Shown: positions 42,252 through 54,353, counted from the stretch's first letter. The stretch is DNA of 64,000 bases from CAJCJE01 sp035948315 (GCA_035948315.1 DASZJG010000009.1:1-64000), one strand, 5' to 3'. The notes: generated from the letters alone by a model not told the origin. Made by a program: numbers and translations.

Positions 42252-43130
42252 ATGGCGGACACCACCGCGAACCCTCGCTCCCGCGCCCTCGCCTCGGCCC
42301 TGCGCAACGCACGGCTCGCGGCCGGCCTCGGCGTGCGCGAGGTGGCCAGGCAGCTCGGTATGGCGCACACCACGATCTCGCAGTGGGAAACCGGCAAGCG
42401 CATCCCGGCCCTCGCGGACCTGACCGCGATGCTCACCGCGATCGGCCTGGCCGGCGAGCAGCAGGAGACCATCCTTCAGCTGGCCAGGGACCTGCCATCA
42501 CACCATCGGATGACGTCGACCGGGCCCGGTCTGCCGCCGTACCTCGAAGGGGTGATGGAGTGCGAGCGGACGGCCGCCGAAATCGTCGACTGGAGTCCGC
42601 TGGCCATCCCCGACCTGCTCCAGACCGCCGCGTACGCGACCGAGGTGATCGGCGATGACGACGCGCTGACCAGGGCGGAGGTGCGGGCCGCGGTCGAACT
42701 GCGGCTGAGCAGGCGATCGGCGCTGGCCGAGGGCGCCGAGTACACCGCGCTGATCGGCGAATGGGCGCTGCGGCAACGGGTCGGCGGCGCGGCCGTGCTC
42801 GTCGAGCAGCTCAAACACCTGGTCAAGCCGGGCAGACAGGCGCAGGTCACGGTCCGGGTGGTGCCGATCGGCGCCGGCTGGCATCCGGGCCTGACCGGCC
42901 CGTTCACCCTCTACAACTTCGCCGACGCGGCCTCCGTCGCGTACCTGCCGAGCCTGCGCGCGGGCCGGTTCGGCTACGACGAGGCGGAGGTGACCGCCTA
43001 CAAGGTCACCTCGGCCGCGCTGCGGCGCGCCGCGCTGAGCCAGGAGGACTCGGTGCCGTTCATCAACACCCTGATCAAGAAGCTGGAGAAGAACGCAGCA
43101 CGGCGATCGCCCGGTCCAAAGCGGGGCTGA
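42252..43130 (+). CDS. XRE-family regulator with DUF5753 domain
   Basis: 292 residues. HTH: LRNARLAAGLGVREVARQLGMAHTTISQWETGKRIP. The rest is the DUF5753 ligand domain (YLEGVMECERTAAEIVDWSPLAIPDLLQTAAYA ... GPFTLYNFADAASVAYLP) found in Streptomyces/actinomycete regulators such as BldD-independent Scr1-type proteins. These genes usually have a small DUF397 partner beside them; none was found here. Its 3' end overlaps the convergent MerR gene by 56 bases. It is divergent from the Pls-like gene, which it may control. Confidence 0.9.
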   Translation: MADTTANPRSRALASALRNARLAAGLGVREVARQLGMAHTTISQWETGKRIPALADLTAMLTAIGLAGEQQETILQLARDLPSHHRMTSTGPGLPPYLEGVMECERTAAEIVDWSPLAIPDLLQTAAYATEVIGDDDALTRAEVRAAVELRLSRRSALAEGAEYTALIGEWALRQRVGGAAVLVEQLKHLVKPGRQAQVTVRVVPIGAGWHPGLTGPFTLYNFADAASVAYLPSLRAGRFGYDEAEVTAYKVTSAALRRAALSQEDSVPFINTLIKKLEKNAARRSPGPKRG

Positions 43131-43875
43131 GCGGCTCCGGCGCGGCCCAGCCGTTCACGACCGCGAGCAGTTCGACGTAGCGGGCCCGCCGCGGATCGTT
43201 GGCCAACTCCAGGTCACGGATGGTCACACCCAATGATGTGACCAGTTCGTGAACGGTCGCGGGATCGGCGTCCCGGATGGCGGCGATCGGGCCGCGGCGC
43301 AGCACGGTCGGGTCGTGCCGCTCGACGAGCGCCCGCATGACCGCGCGGAACTCCTCGTCGCGGGTCAGTTCGGCGAGTTCGTCCCAGGCGGCCAGCTGAC
43401 TCGGGTCGGGATTCGCGGGCAGGTGCGGGGTCATGGTGGCGCGGAGGCCGGCGAAGCCCGGCCGGTCGAACACGTCGTCCAGGAACTCCTCGACGACCTC
43501 GCTGGCGTACATGGTGGCCAACTCCTCCAGGTTCACGCCGCGTTCGGCGACCGCGGTCAGTACCGCGAGCCGGACCCGCAGCAGGCGGATGTGCGTAGCA
43601 AGCGTTTGCGCGCGCTCGGCGGCGACCTGCGCCAGGTCGGCATCGCCGCGCAGCACCGCGTCGCTCGTGGGCAGGTCGATGCCCAGGTCGCGGAGGGTGC
43701 GCAGCAGGTCGAGTCGGGCGAGATCGGCATCGGTGTAGCGGCGATAGCCGGCCGCGGTGCGGGCTGCGGGCGGCAGGATGCCGTGATCGGAGTAGAACCT
43801 GATAGCGGTCACCGGAACCCCGGTCAGCCGAGCCAGGTCCCCGATCGAGTAGCGAGCGTCCATGTCGACCAGCAT
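43075..43875 (-). CDS. MerR-family transcriptional regulator
   Basis: 266 residues from ATG 43875 (MLVDMDARYSIGDLARLTGV); GGAG lies 9 bases before. N-terminal MerR HTH and wing: YSIGDLARLTGVPVTAIRFYSDHGILPPAARTAAGYRRYTDADLARLDLL. The C-terminal domain is long and helical with one Tyr/Glu-rich region (YASEVVEEFLDDVFDRPGF), so a small-molecule ligand like TipA/multidrug MerR proteins is likely. A perfect 19-bp palindrome lies directly before its start. Divergent from the ABM gene. Confidence 0.88.
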   Translation of the reverse strand: MLVDMDARYSIGDLARLTGVPVTAIRFYSDHGILPPAARTAAGYRRYTDADLARLDLLRTLRDLGIDLPTSDAVLRGDADLAQVAAERAQTLATHIRLLRVRLAVLTAVAERGVNLEELATMYASEVVEEFLDDVFDRPGFAGLRATMTPHLPANPDPSQLAAWDELAELTRDEEFRAVMRALVERHDPTVLRRGPIAAIRDADPATVHELVTSLGVTIRDLELANDPRRARYVELLAVVNGWAAPEPLSPALDRAIAVLRSSPAS

Positions 43876-43878
43876 GCC

Positions 43879-43897
43879 GTCTCCACCTGGTGGAGAC
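43879..43897. promoter_or_regulatory. MerR operator, perfect 19-bp palindrome
   Basis: GTCTCCACC (43879-43887), central T, and GGTGGAGAC (43889-43897). Nine perfect pairs with one central base is the layout of MerR sites placed between -35 and -10 boxes. It is located between the divergent merR and monooxygenase-like genes. Confidence 0.7.
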
Positions 43898-43933
43898 GCA
43901 AGGGCGGTCGCCACCACAACGTAGGAGGAACGA

Positions 43934-44221
43934 ATGGTCATCGTAGCCGGACATCTCATGGTCGCCCCGGAGCAGCGCGAGTCCTACCTCGCGGACTGCG
44001 TCGCCGTCGTCGAGCAGGCGCGGCGGACGCCGGGCTGTCTGGACTTCTCGCTCAGCGCCGATCTGCTCGACGCCGGGCGCATCGCGATCTTCGAGCGCTG
44101 GGAGTCCCAGGCCGCGGTCGAGGCGTTTCGCGGCAGCGGCCCGAGCGACGACCAGGCGACCGCGATCCTCGGCGCGTCCGTCGCCGAGTACGACGTGGCG
44201 GATGTGCGCTCACTGAGCTGA
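43934..44221 (+). CDS. Antibiotic-biosynthesis-monooxygenase (ABM) domain protein
   Basis: 95-residue dimeric ferredoxin-like protein: MVIVAGHLMVAPEQRESYLADCVAVVEQARRTPGCLDFSLSAD and RIAIFERWESQAAVEAF are typical. Members oxygenate quinones or aromatics, or just bind them. AGGAGG lies six bases before the ATG. Likely activated by the divergent MerR. Confidence 0.88.
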   Translation: MVIVAGHLMVAPEQRESYLADCVAVVEQARRTPGCLDFSLSADLLDAGRIAIFERWESQAAVEAFRGSGPSDDQATAILGASVAEYDVADVRSLS

Positions 44222-44273
44222 CCGGATGGCCTACCGTGAGTGTCTGCTCATCGTCGAAACCCAGGAGGCCACC

Positions 44274-44837
44274 ATGCCGAGCGCCCAGCACGAAACATCG
44301 GGTTTTGTGCTGACCGACGCCGGCATGCTCGCCCTCTGGGACACCGCCTGGTTCAGCGATGTCGTCGACTACGACATCTGGGAGCTGCGCCTGCTGGACG
44401 ACGAGGAGATGAACGGCCACATCACCGCGGGCGCGATCGTGCCGATCAAGGTCGGCAACGCGGGCGGTGGCTGGTCGGTGCTGGTGCGGGTCGGTACGGC
44501 CGAGGAGCCGGCCGAACTGACCGGCCGGGAGGCCCGCTACGAGATCGCGGCGGGCGGCCCGTATCTGCTGATCTCCACCGGCGACGTGCGGTTCAGCGGT
44601 CTTGAGGCGATCGGCGTCGACCTGCTCGACACCGCGCTCGCGCCATCCCTGCCGAGCGGTCGCTACATGGTGCGGGTGCACCGGCTGGACTGGGCGGCCG
44701 AACCGGACAGTCGCAAGGACAGCGGCGAGCCGATGCCGCACGCGCTCACGGATTTCGTGGTGCTGGTCAGCCCGGAGCGGGGGCGGCCGGACTATCAGAT
44801 GTGCATCGAGCCGTTCCCGCCGCTCCCACAGCACTGA
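44274..44837 (+). CDS. Hypothetical protein, 187 aa
   Basis: I do not recognise the family. Soluble, acidic, beta-rich, with motifs LTDAGMLALWDTAWFSDVVDYDIWELRLLDDEEM and YQMCIEPFPP. ATG 44274 follows AGGAGG, so it is translated. It might be an immunity-type or DUF-type protein, but there is no toxin beside it. Follows the ABM gene by 50 bases. Confidence 0.7.
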   Translation: MPSAQHETSGFVLTDAGMLALWDTAWFSDVVDYDIWELRLLDDEEMNGHITAGAIVPIKVGNAGGGWSVLVRVGTAEEPAELTGREARYEIAAGGPYLLISTGDVRFSGLEAIGVDLLDTALAPSLPSGRYMVRVHRLDWAAEPDSRKDSGEPMPHALTDFVVLVSPERGRPDYQMCIEPFPPLPQH

Positions 44838-44845
44838 CCCTCAGT

Positions 44846-45340
44846 TCAGTGCGCTCCGATGGTGGTCCTCGGGCTCTGAACGTCGCCGTAGTAGTGGCCG
44901 TTCAACCAAAAACCGGCTGAGATCACGTATGTGCCGCCGCTCCTCGGCGTAGCCCAGGTCTGCCAGCCCCAGCCTCGGTATGGCTGCGCCGCTCCCGGGT
45001 AGGCAACTCCCTGCTGCGCGGCGGTCGTGTCCTCGCAACCGAAGTCGTGGGCCCAGACTCCCGGGTTGTTCACGTCGATCGCGTGCGCGCAGTACGTCAC
45101 CGCGCTGCCGGAGTTGTTGAGGTAGGAGAAAAAGGACCAGATGGTGTAGCCGTCGCCCATGACGTAGTAGCAGGAGTCGATGGAGATGTGGTCGAAGACG
45201 TCGGCCCTGTGGCCCGTGATTGCTGATCGACAGGCTGTCGCGGGGTCTGCGTGGGCGGTGCCGATGCCGATGACAGCACCCGCGACGACGATGGAGGCCG
45301 CGACGACGGCCTTGGTGATGCGTCCGGTCCAACTGGACAT
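44846..45340 (-). CDS. Secreted hypothetical protein, 164 aa
   Basis: Sec signal peptide: positive start (MSSWTGRITK), hydrophobic VVAASIVVAGAVIGI and AHADP cleavage site near residue 31. The mature part has four Cys (ATACRSA, DSCYYV, VTYCAH, FGCEDT), so two disulfides are likely, and a Trp/Gly-rich end (PYRGWGWQTWATP). Unknown family. Convergent with the preceding gene with an 8-base gap. Confidence 0.78.
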   Translation of the reverse strand: MSSWTGRITKAVVAASIVVAGAVIGIGTAHADPATACRSAITGHRADVFDHISIDSCYYVMGDGYTIWSFFSYLNNSGSAVTYCAHAIDVNNPGVWAHDFGCEDTTAAQQGVAYPGAAQPYRGWGWQTWATPRSGGTYVISAGFWLNGHYYGDVQSPRTTIGAH

Positions 45341-45439
45341 TCTGCCCCCTTGGGTTGAGCCCGGTCTTCGGTAAGTCCGGCGACGGCGAGGCTAGGGGAG
45401 AGCGTCCTTGGGTCGTCCTGGATTCGTCCTAGCCCGCCG

Positions 45440-48541
<3,102 letters not shown>

Positions 48542-48562
48542 GTCGTGAAAATCTTGCTTCTC

Positions 48563-48593
48563 ACGCAAACTTGCGCGCGACGCAAGTTTGCGT
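48563..48593. promoter_or_regulatory. TetR operator, perfect 13-bp inverted repeat
   Basis: ACGCAAACTTGCG (48563-48575) and CGCAAGTTTGCGT (48581-48593) are exact reverse complements with spacer CGCGA. Located between the helicase gene start (48541) and the tetR start (48605), 11 bases from the latter. Confidence 0.8.
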
Positions 48594-48604
48594 ATGATGC
48601 AAAC

Positions 48605-49186
48605 ATGGCCGGATTGCGGGAGCGCAAGAAGCTCGAGACCCGAATGGCGCTGAGCTGGGCGGCGCTGAACCTCGCTGTCGAGGGCGGGCTGGAGAACGTG
48701 CTGGTCGAGGACATCGCGGCGCGCGCGAACGTGTCGCCACGGACGTTCAACAACTACTTCTCCTCCAAGGAGGAGGCGATCTGCGCGATCAGCACCGACC
48801 GGATCGACGGCATCGTGACCGCGTTCCGCGCGCGTCCCACCGACGAACCGCTCTGGGATTCGCTGACCGCGGCCATGCTCATCCCCTACGACGTGCCGAT
48901 CGACCCGGACCGTGACTTCGTCGCGCGCAGCCAGTTGATCCTGCGCCATCCGTCGTTGCAGGCCGAGACCATGCGCGTCCAACTCACCGTGCAGGCCGCG
49001 CTGACCGACGAGGTCGCCGCGCGCCTGAACCTCGATCCGGACCAGGACATCTACCCGAGCCTGGTGGTCGGCGTGGCAAGTGCCGCGCTGCACACCGCCC
49101 TGCGCCACTGGGCCATCAGCCCCGACACCCGGCCGTTCCTGCCGACGCTGCGCGCCGCGCTGGACCAGGTCGCTGTGAGCGAATGA
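48605..49186 (+). CDS. TetR-family regulator of the FAD monooxygenase gene
   Basis: 193 residues. HTH: LENVLVEDIAARANVSPRTFNNYFSSKEEAI. The C-terminal part (DVPIDPDRDFVARSQLILRHPSLQAETM) is the type found beside flavin monooxygenases. The strong 31-bp palindrome immediately upstream indicates autoregulation of a tetR-monooxygenase operon, because the next gene starts 10 bases after its stop. Confidence 0.9.
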   Translation: MAGLRERKKLETRMALSWAALNLAVEGGLENVLVEDIAARANVSPRTFNNYFSSKEEAICAISTDRIDGIVTAFRARPTDEPLWDSLTAAMLIPYDVPIDPDRDFVARSQLILRHPSLQAETMRVQLTVQAALTDEVAARLNLDPDQDIYPSLVVGVASAALHTALRHWAISPDTRPFLPTLRAALDQVAVSE

Positions 49187-49196
49187 GGAGAACTCC

Positions 49197-50729
49197 ATGA
49201 ATGACGTCGTCATCGCGGGCGGCGGCCCGAACGGGCTGATGCTGGCCTGCGAACTGAGCCTGGCCGGCGTCCGGCCGCTGCTGTTGGAGGCACGAGGAGA
49301 ACGCGGAATCGTCCAGCGCGCCAACGGTCTGGTCGGCCGAGTGGTGCAGCTGATGGACTATCGCGGGCTGTACCAACGGTTCACCGGCGGGGACAACCCG
49401 CCGGTGCCGACGCCGAGCTTCATGTTCGGTTCGCTGCAACTGGATCTGTACCGGCTGCCGGCCAACCCGATGTACACGCTGCCGCTCCCCCAGCAGCGAC
49501 TTGAGGAGCACCTCGCCGCGCGCGCCGCCGAACTCGGCGTCGAGGTCGCCTACGGCCACCGGCTCACCGATTTCAGCCAGGACGCGGACGGCGTGACCAT
49601 CGAAGTCGACGGCCCGGACGGACCGTACGAGCTGCGCGCCGGTTACCTGATCGGCTGCGATGGCGGGAAGAGCACGGTGCGCAAGCTGGCCGGCATCGGT
49701 TTCCCGGGCTACACCAACGATCGCCACTGTTCGCGTGCCGGCTGGGTGAGCCTGCCGGATGCAGAGGCGCTCGACGTGCCCGGCCACGGCCTGATCCGGC
49801 AGGCCACCTTCACCCGCACCGAGCAGGGCGTGTTCGCGTATCTCAAGGTGGCGCCCGGGATCTTCATGCTCAACGCCGCCGAGTTCGACGTGGACCCGGT
49901 GCCGGACGACGTGCCGATGACCTTCGACGAACTGCGCGCGGCCGTCACCCGCGTACTGGGCACGGAGCTGCCGATCGAGCCACCGGACGTGCCGAACGCG
50001 TTGCTGCGCAGGGTGAGCGGCGTGAACACCAGGCTGGCGGAGAAGTACCGGGACGGCCGCGTCTTCCTGCTCGGCGACGCCGCGCACGTACACTCCGCGG
50101 CCGGCGGTCCCGGCCTGAACCTCGGTCTACAGGACGCGGCCAACCTCGGCTGGAAGCTCGCGGCGCGGATCAACGGCCAGGCCGGCGAGGAACTGTTGGA
50201 CAGCTACGAATCCGAGCGCTATCCGGTGGGCAGGCGGGTGATGATGTCCACGATGGCACAGACCCTGTTGAACGGCCCCGGCCCACAGGTCACCGCGATC
50301 CGCACGCTGTTCGGCGAACTGCTGGAGAACGAGGACAACATCGCGCACATCGCGAACCTGATGGCGGGCGCGGACGTGCGCTACGAGACCGGCCAGCGCG
50401 GTGATCATCCGTTGCTCGGCCGCTGGATGCCGGATCTGCACCTGATCACCGGCGAGCGCCGGACCAGGGTCGGTGAGCTGCTGCGGCCCGCCACCGCGAT
50501 CCTGCTCGACTTCGAGAACTCCACTGAGCTGGACCGGGTGACCTCGGCCTGGGCGGACCGGGTCCGCGTGGTGCACGCGACCTGCACGACGCCAGGCGAG
50601 CAGCCGGCGACCGCGATCCTGATCCGGCCCGATGGTTACGTCGCCTGGGTCGCGGACGCGGACGACCCGGTCCACAGTGGACTCCCGAGTGCGCTGACCC
50701 GGTGGTTCGGCGCGCCGGTCGCGGCCTGA
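49197..50729 (+). CDS. FAD-dependent aromatic monooxygenase (PHBH/Rox/PgaE class)
   Basis: 510 residues. FAD motifs: DVVIAGGGPNGLMLACELS at the start, LIGCDGGKSTVRKLAG (DG motif) and VFLLGDAAHVHSAAGGPGLNLGLQDAANLGWKL (GD motif). The C-terminal thioredoxin-like domain is present, ending YVAWVADAD. The class hydroxylates aromatic polyketides, phenols or rifamycin-type antibiotics. With its own TetR it looks like a detoxification or modification cassette. Ribosome site GAGGAG. Confidence 0.92.
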   Translation: MNDVVIAGGGPNGLMLACELSLAGVRPLLLEARGERGIVQRANGLVGRVVQLMDYRGLYQRFTGGDNPPVPTPSFMFGSLQLDLYRLPANPMYTLPLPQQRLEEHLAARAAELGVEVAYGHRLTDFSQDADGVTIEVDGPDGPYELRAGYLIGCDGGKSTVRKLAGIGFPGYTNDRHCSRAGWVSLPDAEALDVPGHGLIRQATFTRTEQGVFAYLKVAPGIFMLNAAEFDVDPVPDDVPMTFDELRAAVTRVLGTELPIEPPDVPNALLRRVSGVNTRLAEKYRDGRVFLLGDAAHVHSAAGGPGLNLGLQDAANLGWKLAARINGQAGEELLDSYESERYPVGRRVMMSTMAQTLLNGPGPQVTAIRTLFGELLENEDNIAHIANLMAGADVRYETGQRGDHPLLGRWMPDLHLITGERRTRVGELLRPATAILLDFENSTELDRVTSAWADRVRVVHATCTTPGEQPATAILIRPDGYVAWVADADDPVHSGLPSALTRWFGAPVAA

Positions 50730-50830
50730 CCGTTCGAGATTTCGGATTCTTGACAAGGTGTAGTTGATCGACGCACGATGTGCCCCGCACCACACAGGCT
50801 CTTTCGTCCAGCGTTGGCCGGAGGCATGTC

Positions 50831-52450
50831 GTGTTCGCACAGATCCTGGATCCGGTGCACAGTGTCCTCGGCAGCACCCTCATCGCGCTCGTCCCGGTCG
50901 TGGTGCTGTTGCTGCTGCTCGCGGTCTTCAAACTCTCCGCCTGGCAGGCGGTGATCATCGGCGCGATCGTCACCATCCTGCTCGGCACACTGGTCTGGCA
51001 CGCGCCGGCCGCCAAGGCGCTCACCGCCTACGGGCTCGGCTCGGCGAGCGGCTTCTGGTCGATCGACTGGATCGTGTTCTGGGGCGTGATCATCTACAAC
51101 ACCCTGGTCGCGACCGGCGCGTTCGACGGGTTCAAGCGGTGGCTGATCGAGCACGCCACCGCGGACATCCGGGTGCAGACGCTGTTGATGGCGTGGGCGT
51201 TCGGCGCGCTGATGGAGGGCCTTGTCGGGTTCGGCTACCCGTGGGCGGTGGTGGCGCCGCTGCTGATCTCCTTCGGTATCGCGGATCTCGCCGCGATCCG
51301 GGTAGCTGCGCTGGCCAACAACGCGCCGGTCTCCTTCGGCGCGCTCGGTGCGCCGATCATCGGCCTGGCCACGGTCACCGGTTTGCCGCTGCTCGACCTG
51401 TCGGCGTCGATCGGCAAGATCGTCGCGGTGCTGGCGCTCGCGCCGCCGTGGGTCCTGCTCTACCTGGTCAGCGGCAAACGCGGGCTGAAGGAAGGCTGGC
51501 CGCTCGCGGTGGTCGGTTCGCTCGGCTACATCGCCGGCCAGTTCCCGACCTCCCAGTACCTCGGCCCGTACCTGCCGGACGTGCTCGGCTCGTTGGTCTG
51601 CTTCGCCGCGCTGCTCGGCCTGCTCAAGATCTGGAAGCCGCGCACCACCATGGGTTTCGGCGGCAACGACCTGACCGACGAGGAGATCGAGGCGCACCGG
51701 CTGCGGTCGGTCGGCGAGTCGGGTGTGGCCTCCTCGCCGGTGCGCGGGCTGCTGCCGTTCGGCATCCTGATCGTGGTCGTGGTCGCGTGGACCGGGCCAT
51801 GGTCGAGCCTGCCCAAGTACGTGCCGTTCGCGCCGAAGGTCAGCGCGATGTCCTCGCTGGCGCACGAGGCGGTCAGTACCACCTGGAAGTTCGCGCCCGC
51901 GGTCGCCGGCACGGCAATTCTGGTTTCCTGGCTTTTGATCTTGCTGTATTTGCGCCCAAAACGAGCACAACTGCGCAAGGTGTTCGCGGACACGTTCCGG
52001 CAGATCTGGGGCGCACTGCTGGTCGGCCCGCTGATCTTCGGCCTCGCCGAGGTCTACAACTACTCGGGCATGGCCAACTCGATGGCCAACGGCTTCGCCA
52101 AGCTGGGCACCGCGTTCCTGATCCTCTCGCCCGTGCTCGGCTGGATCGCGGTCGCGCTCTCCGGCTCCAACACCTCGTCGAACGCGGTGTTCGGCCAGTT
52201 CCAGTACACCGTCGCGCGCCTGCTGCACGCGCCGGTGCTGCTGTTCCCGTCGCTGAACTCGCTGGGCGCCGAGGTGGGCAAGCCGGTCGCGCCGCAGACC
52301 GCCAGTGTCGGCGTCTCGACCACGCGTTTCGTCCGCAACGAGGGCCAGGTCATCCGCTACAACATGGGCTGGACCCTGGTCATGCTCGGCTACCTGATCG
52401 TCATCGGTGTCCTGTTCTACTTCGTCTTCCCGGGAGCCGTCTCCATCTGA
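50831..52450 (+). CDS. L-lactate permease (LctP family)
   Basis: 539 residues with about 12-13 membrane helices. Family signatures: LMEGLVGFGYPWAVVAPLL, NNAPVSFGALGAPIIGLA and SGSNTSSNAVFGQFQ. Members carry L-lactate, D-lactate or glycolate with protons; here the neighbours are a sugar-phosphate kinase and an aldolase, so another hydroxyacid or polyol substrate is possible. GTG 50831 has CCGGAGG seven bases upstream. Starts a group with the next two genes. Confidence 0.92.
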   Translation: MFAQILDPVHSVLGSTLIALVPVVVLLLLLAVFKLSAWQAVIIGAIVTILLGTLVWHAPAAKALTAYGLGSASGFWSIDWIVFWGVIIYNTLVATGAFDGFKRWLIEHATADIRVQTLLMAWAFGALMEGLVGFGYPWAVVAPLLISFGIADLAAIRVAALANNAPVSFGALGAPIIGLATVTGLPLLDLSASIGKIVAVLALAPPWVLLYLVSGKRGLKEGWPLAVVGSLGYIAGQFPTSQYLGPYLPDVLGSLVCFAALLGLLKIWKPRTTMGFGGNDLTDEEIEAHRLRSVGESGVASSPVRGLLPFGILIVVVVAWTGPWSSLPKYVPFAPKVSAMSSLAHEAVSTTWKFAPAVAGTAILVSWLLILLYLRPKRAQLRKVFADTFRQIWGALLVGPLIFGLAEVYNYSGMANSMANGFAKLGTAFLILSPVLGWIAVALSGSNTSSNAVFGQFQYTVARLLHAPVLLFPSLNSLGAEVGKPVAPQTASVGVSTTRFVRNEGQVIRYNMGWTLVMLGYLIVIGVLFYFVFPGAVSI

Positions 52451-52538
52451 GCACTTCTTGGCATTAGCTGATTGATCATGCACAATATTGCTCGTAACGA
52501 GCAGTATCGATCAGTCATGTGCGAGGAGGGTGTGCGGA

Positions 52539-53474
52539 GTGCTGATCCTCACCGTCACCCCGAACCTCGCGCTCGACATCACCTACGAGGTGCCCCGCCT
52601 GATTCCCGGTGCCACCCACCGGGTCAGCCGGGTGCGCCAACGGGCCGGCGGCAAGGGCGTGAACGTGGCGCGGGTGCTGCGTGCGCTGGGCGCGACGCCG
52701 GTCATCGCGGGGTTGGCCGGCGGCCCGACCGGCACGGCCATCCGCGCGGAGCTGGCCGAGGCCGGGTTCGCCGACGCGCTCACCCCGATCGCGGGTGAGT
52801 CGCGCCGCACGGTCACCATTGTGTCCGAATTGGACACTGAGCCGACCATGTGCACCGAACCCGGTCCGGCGGTTTCCCTTGCCGAATGGGCGAACTTACG
52901 CGCACGGTTCGCCGAGACGGTGGCGCGCGCCGACGTGGCCGTACTGTCCGGGAGCCTGCCGCCGGGCGTGCCCGAGGACGGCTACGCGCAGCTGATCGGC
53001 GCCGCGCGCGACCTCGGCACCCGCACCGTGCTGGACACCTCCGGCCCCGCGCTGCTCGCCGGCCTGGCGGCCCGGCCGGACGTGGTCAAACCGAACGCCG
53101 CCGAACTGCGCGCGGCCACCGGCATCGACGAGGAGATCGAGGCGGCGCGGGCGTTGGCGCGCAACGGGACGGCGGTCGTCGCGTCGTTCGGGCCGGGCGG
53201 GCTGCTGGCCGTGACCGATCTGGGCACCTGGCGGGCCCGGCCGCCCCGGCCGTTGGCCGGCAATCCGACCGGGGCGGGCGACGCCTGCGTTGCCGCGCTC
53301 GCGCTGGGCGTGGCGAACCGGGCGAGTTGGCCGAACACGCTGGTCAAGGCCGTCGCGGCGTCGGCGGCAGCGGTGGTCTGCCCGGTCGCGGGCCAGATCG
53401 ACCTGGCCACCTACGAGCACCTGCTCGCCGATGTCGTGCTGGAGGAACTGGATGCCGCTCACCCCCACCGCTGA
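52539..53474 (+). CDS. PfkB-family sugar-phosphate kinase (1-phosphofructokinase/tagatose-6-phosphate kinase type)
   Basis: 311 residues. Ribokinase fold: LTVTPNLALDITYEV, RQRAGGKGVNVARVLRALG and the C-terminal GNPTGAGDACVAALALG with catalytic Asp. The subgroup is the hexose kinases (FruK, LacC). Probably phosphorylates a ketose phosphate at position 1 or 6 for the aldolase that follows. GTG 52539 has GAGGAGGG upstream. Its last 23 bases overlap the aldolase gene. Confidence 0.9.
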   Translation: MLILTVTPNLALDITYEVPRLIPGATHRVSRVRQRAGGKGVNVARVLRALGATPVIAGLAGGPTGTAIRAELAEAGFADALTPIAGESRRTVTIVSELDTEPTMCTEPGPAVSLAEWANLRARFAETVARADVAVLSGSLPPGVPEDGYAQLIGAARDLGTRTVLDTSGPALLAGLAARPDVVKPNAAELRAATGIDEEIEAARALARNGTAVVASFGPGGLLAVTDLGTWRARPPRPLAGNPTGAGDACVAALALGVANRASWPNTLVKAVAASAAAVVCPVAGQIDLATYEHLLADVVLEELDAAHPHR

Positions 53475-54300
53475 GCTGATCGGCCCGGCCGCGCGGGCGC
53501 GGACCGGCGTCGGCGCGTTCAACGTGATCCTGCTCGAACACGCCGAGGCGCTGGTCGCCGGCGCGGAAACAGCGGCGGCGCCGGTGATCCTGCAGATCAG
53601 CGAGAACGCGGTGCGGTATCACGGCGCGCTGGGGCCATTGGCCGCGGCGACCATGGCGGTGGCGCGGTCGGCGAGCGTGCCGGTCGCCGTGCACCTCGAC
53701 CACGCCACCGACCCGGAGTTGGTCTCCGAGGCGGTCGCGCTCGGCTTCGGCTCGGTCATGTACGACGCGTCGGCCCTGGACTACGCCGACAACACGGCGT
53801 CCACCAGGGAAGTCGTCGCGCGCTGCCATGAGCGCGGTTGTTTCGTGGAGGCCGAACTGGGCGAGGTGGGCGGCAAGGACGGCGTGCACGCGCCCGGCGC
53901 GCGCACCGATCCGCACGACGCGCGGGTCTACGCGGAAGCCACCGGCGTGGACGCGCTCGCCGTCGCGGTCGGCACCTCGCACGCCATGCTCACCCGCGAC
54001 GCCAGCGTCGACCTCGACCTGATCCAACGCATTCACGCGCAGGTGCCGGTGCCGCTGGTGCTGCACGGTTCGTCCGGGGTGCCCGACGAGGACCTGCGCC
54101 GCGCGGTCGAGGCCGGCATCACCAAGGTCAACATCGCCACCCAGCTGAACAAGGTCTTCACCGCCGCGGTGCGGGAACGGCTGGGCGCCACACCGGAACT
54201 GGTCGACCCGCGACGCTACCTGAATGCCGCGCGCGACGCGGTGGCCGCGGAAACCGCGCGACTGCTGGGGGTGTTGCGCGGTACCGTTGCGAGTGAGTGA
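53452..54300 (+). CDS. Class II fructose/tagatose-bisphosphate aldolase-like protein (FbaA/GatY family)
   Basis: 282 residues, zinc-dependent. Motifs: GAFNVILLEHAEALV, VHLDHATDPELV (Asp83, His84), FVEAELGEVGGKDG, and LHGSSGVPDEDL (zinc His). Splits a ketose bisphosphate to two trioses. ATG 53452 lies inside the kinase gene with GGAGGAAC before it. An IS607-type element begins 3 bases after its stop, so the last few residues may differ from relatives. Confidence 0.9.
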   Translation: MPLTPTAELIGPAARARTGVGAFNVILLEHAEALVAGAETAAAPVILQISENAVRYHGALGPLAAATMAVARSASVPVAVHLDHATDPELVSEAVALGFGSVMYDASALDYADNTASTREVVARCHERGCFVEAELGEVGGKDGVHAPGARTDPHDARVYAEATGVDALAVAVGTSHAMLTRDASVDLDLIQRIHAQVPVPLVLHGSSGVPDEDLRRAVEAGITKVNIATQLNKVFTAAVRERLGATPELVDPRRYLNAARDAVAAETARLLGVLRGTVASE

Positions 54301-54353
54301 GCATGAGTAAGCCTCTCCTCGCAGCTCGCCGTTGCCGGCAAGCGGTCCCCGTC

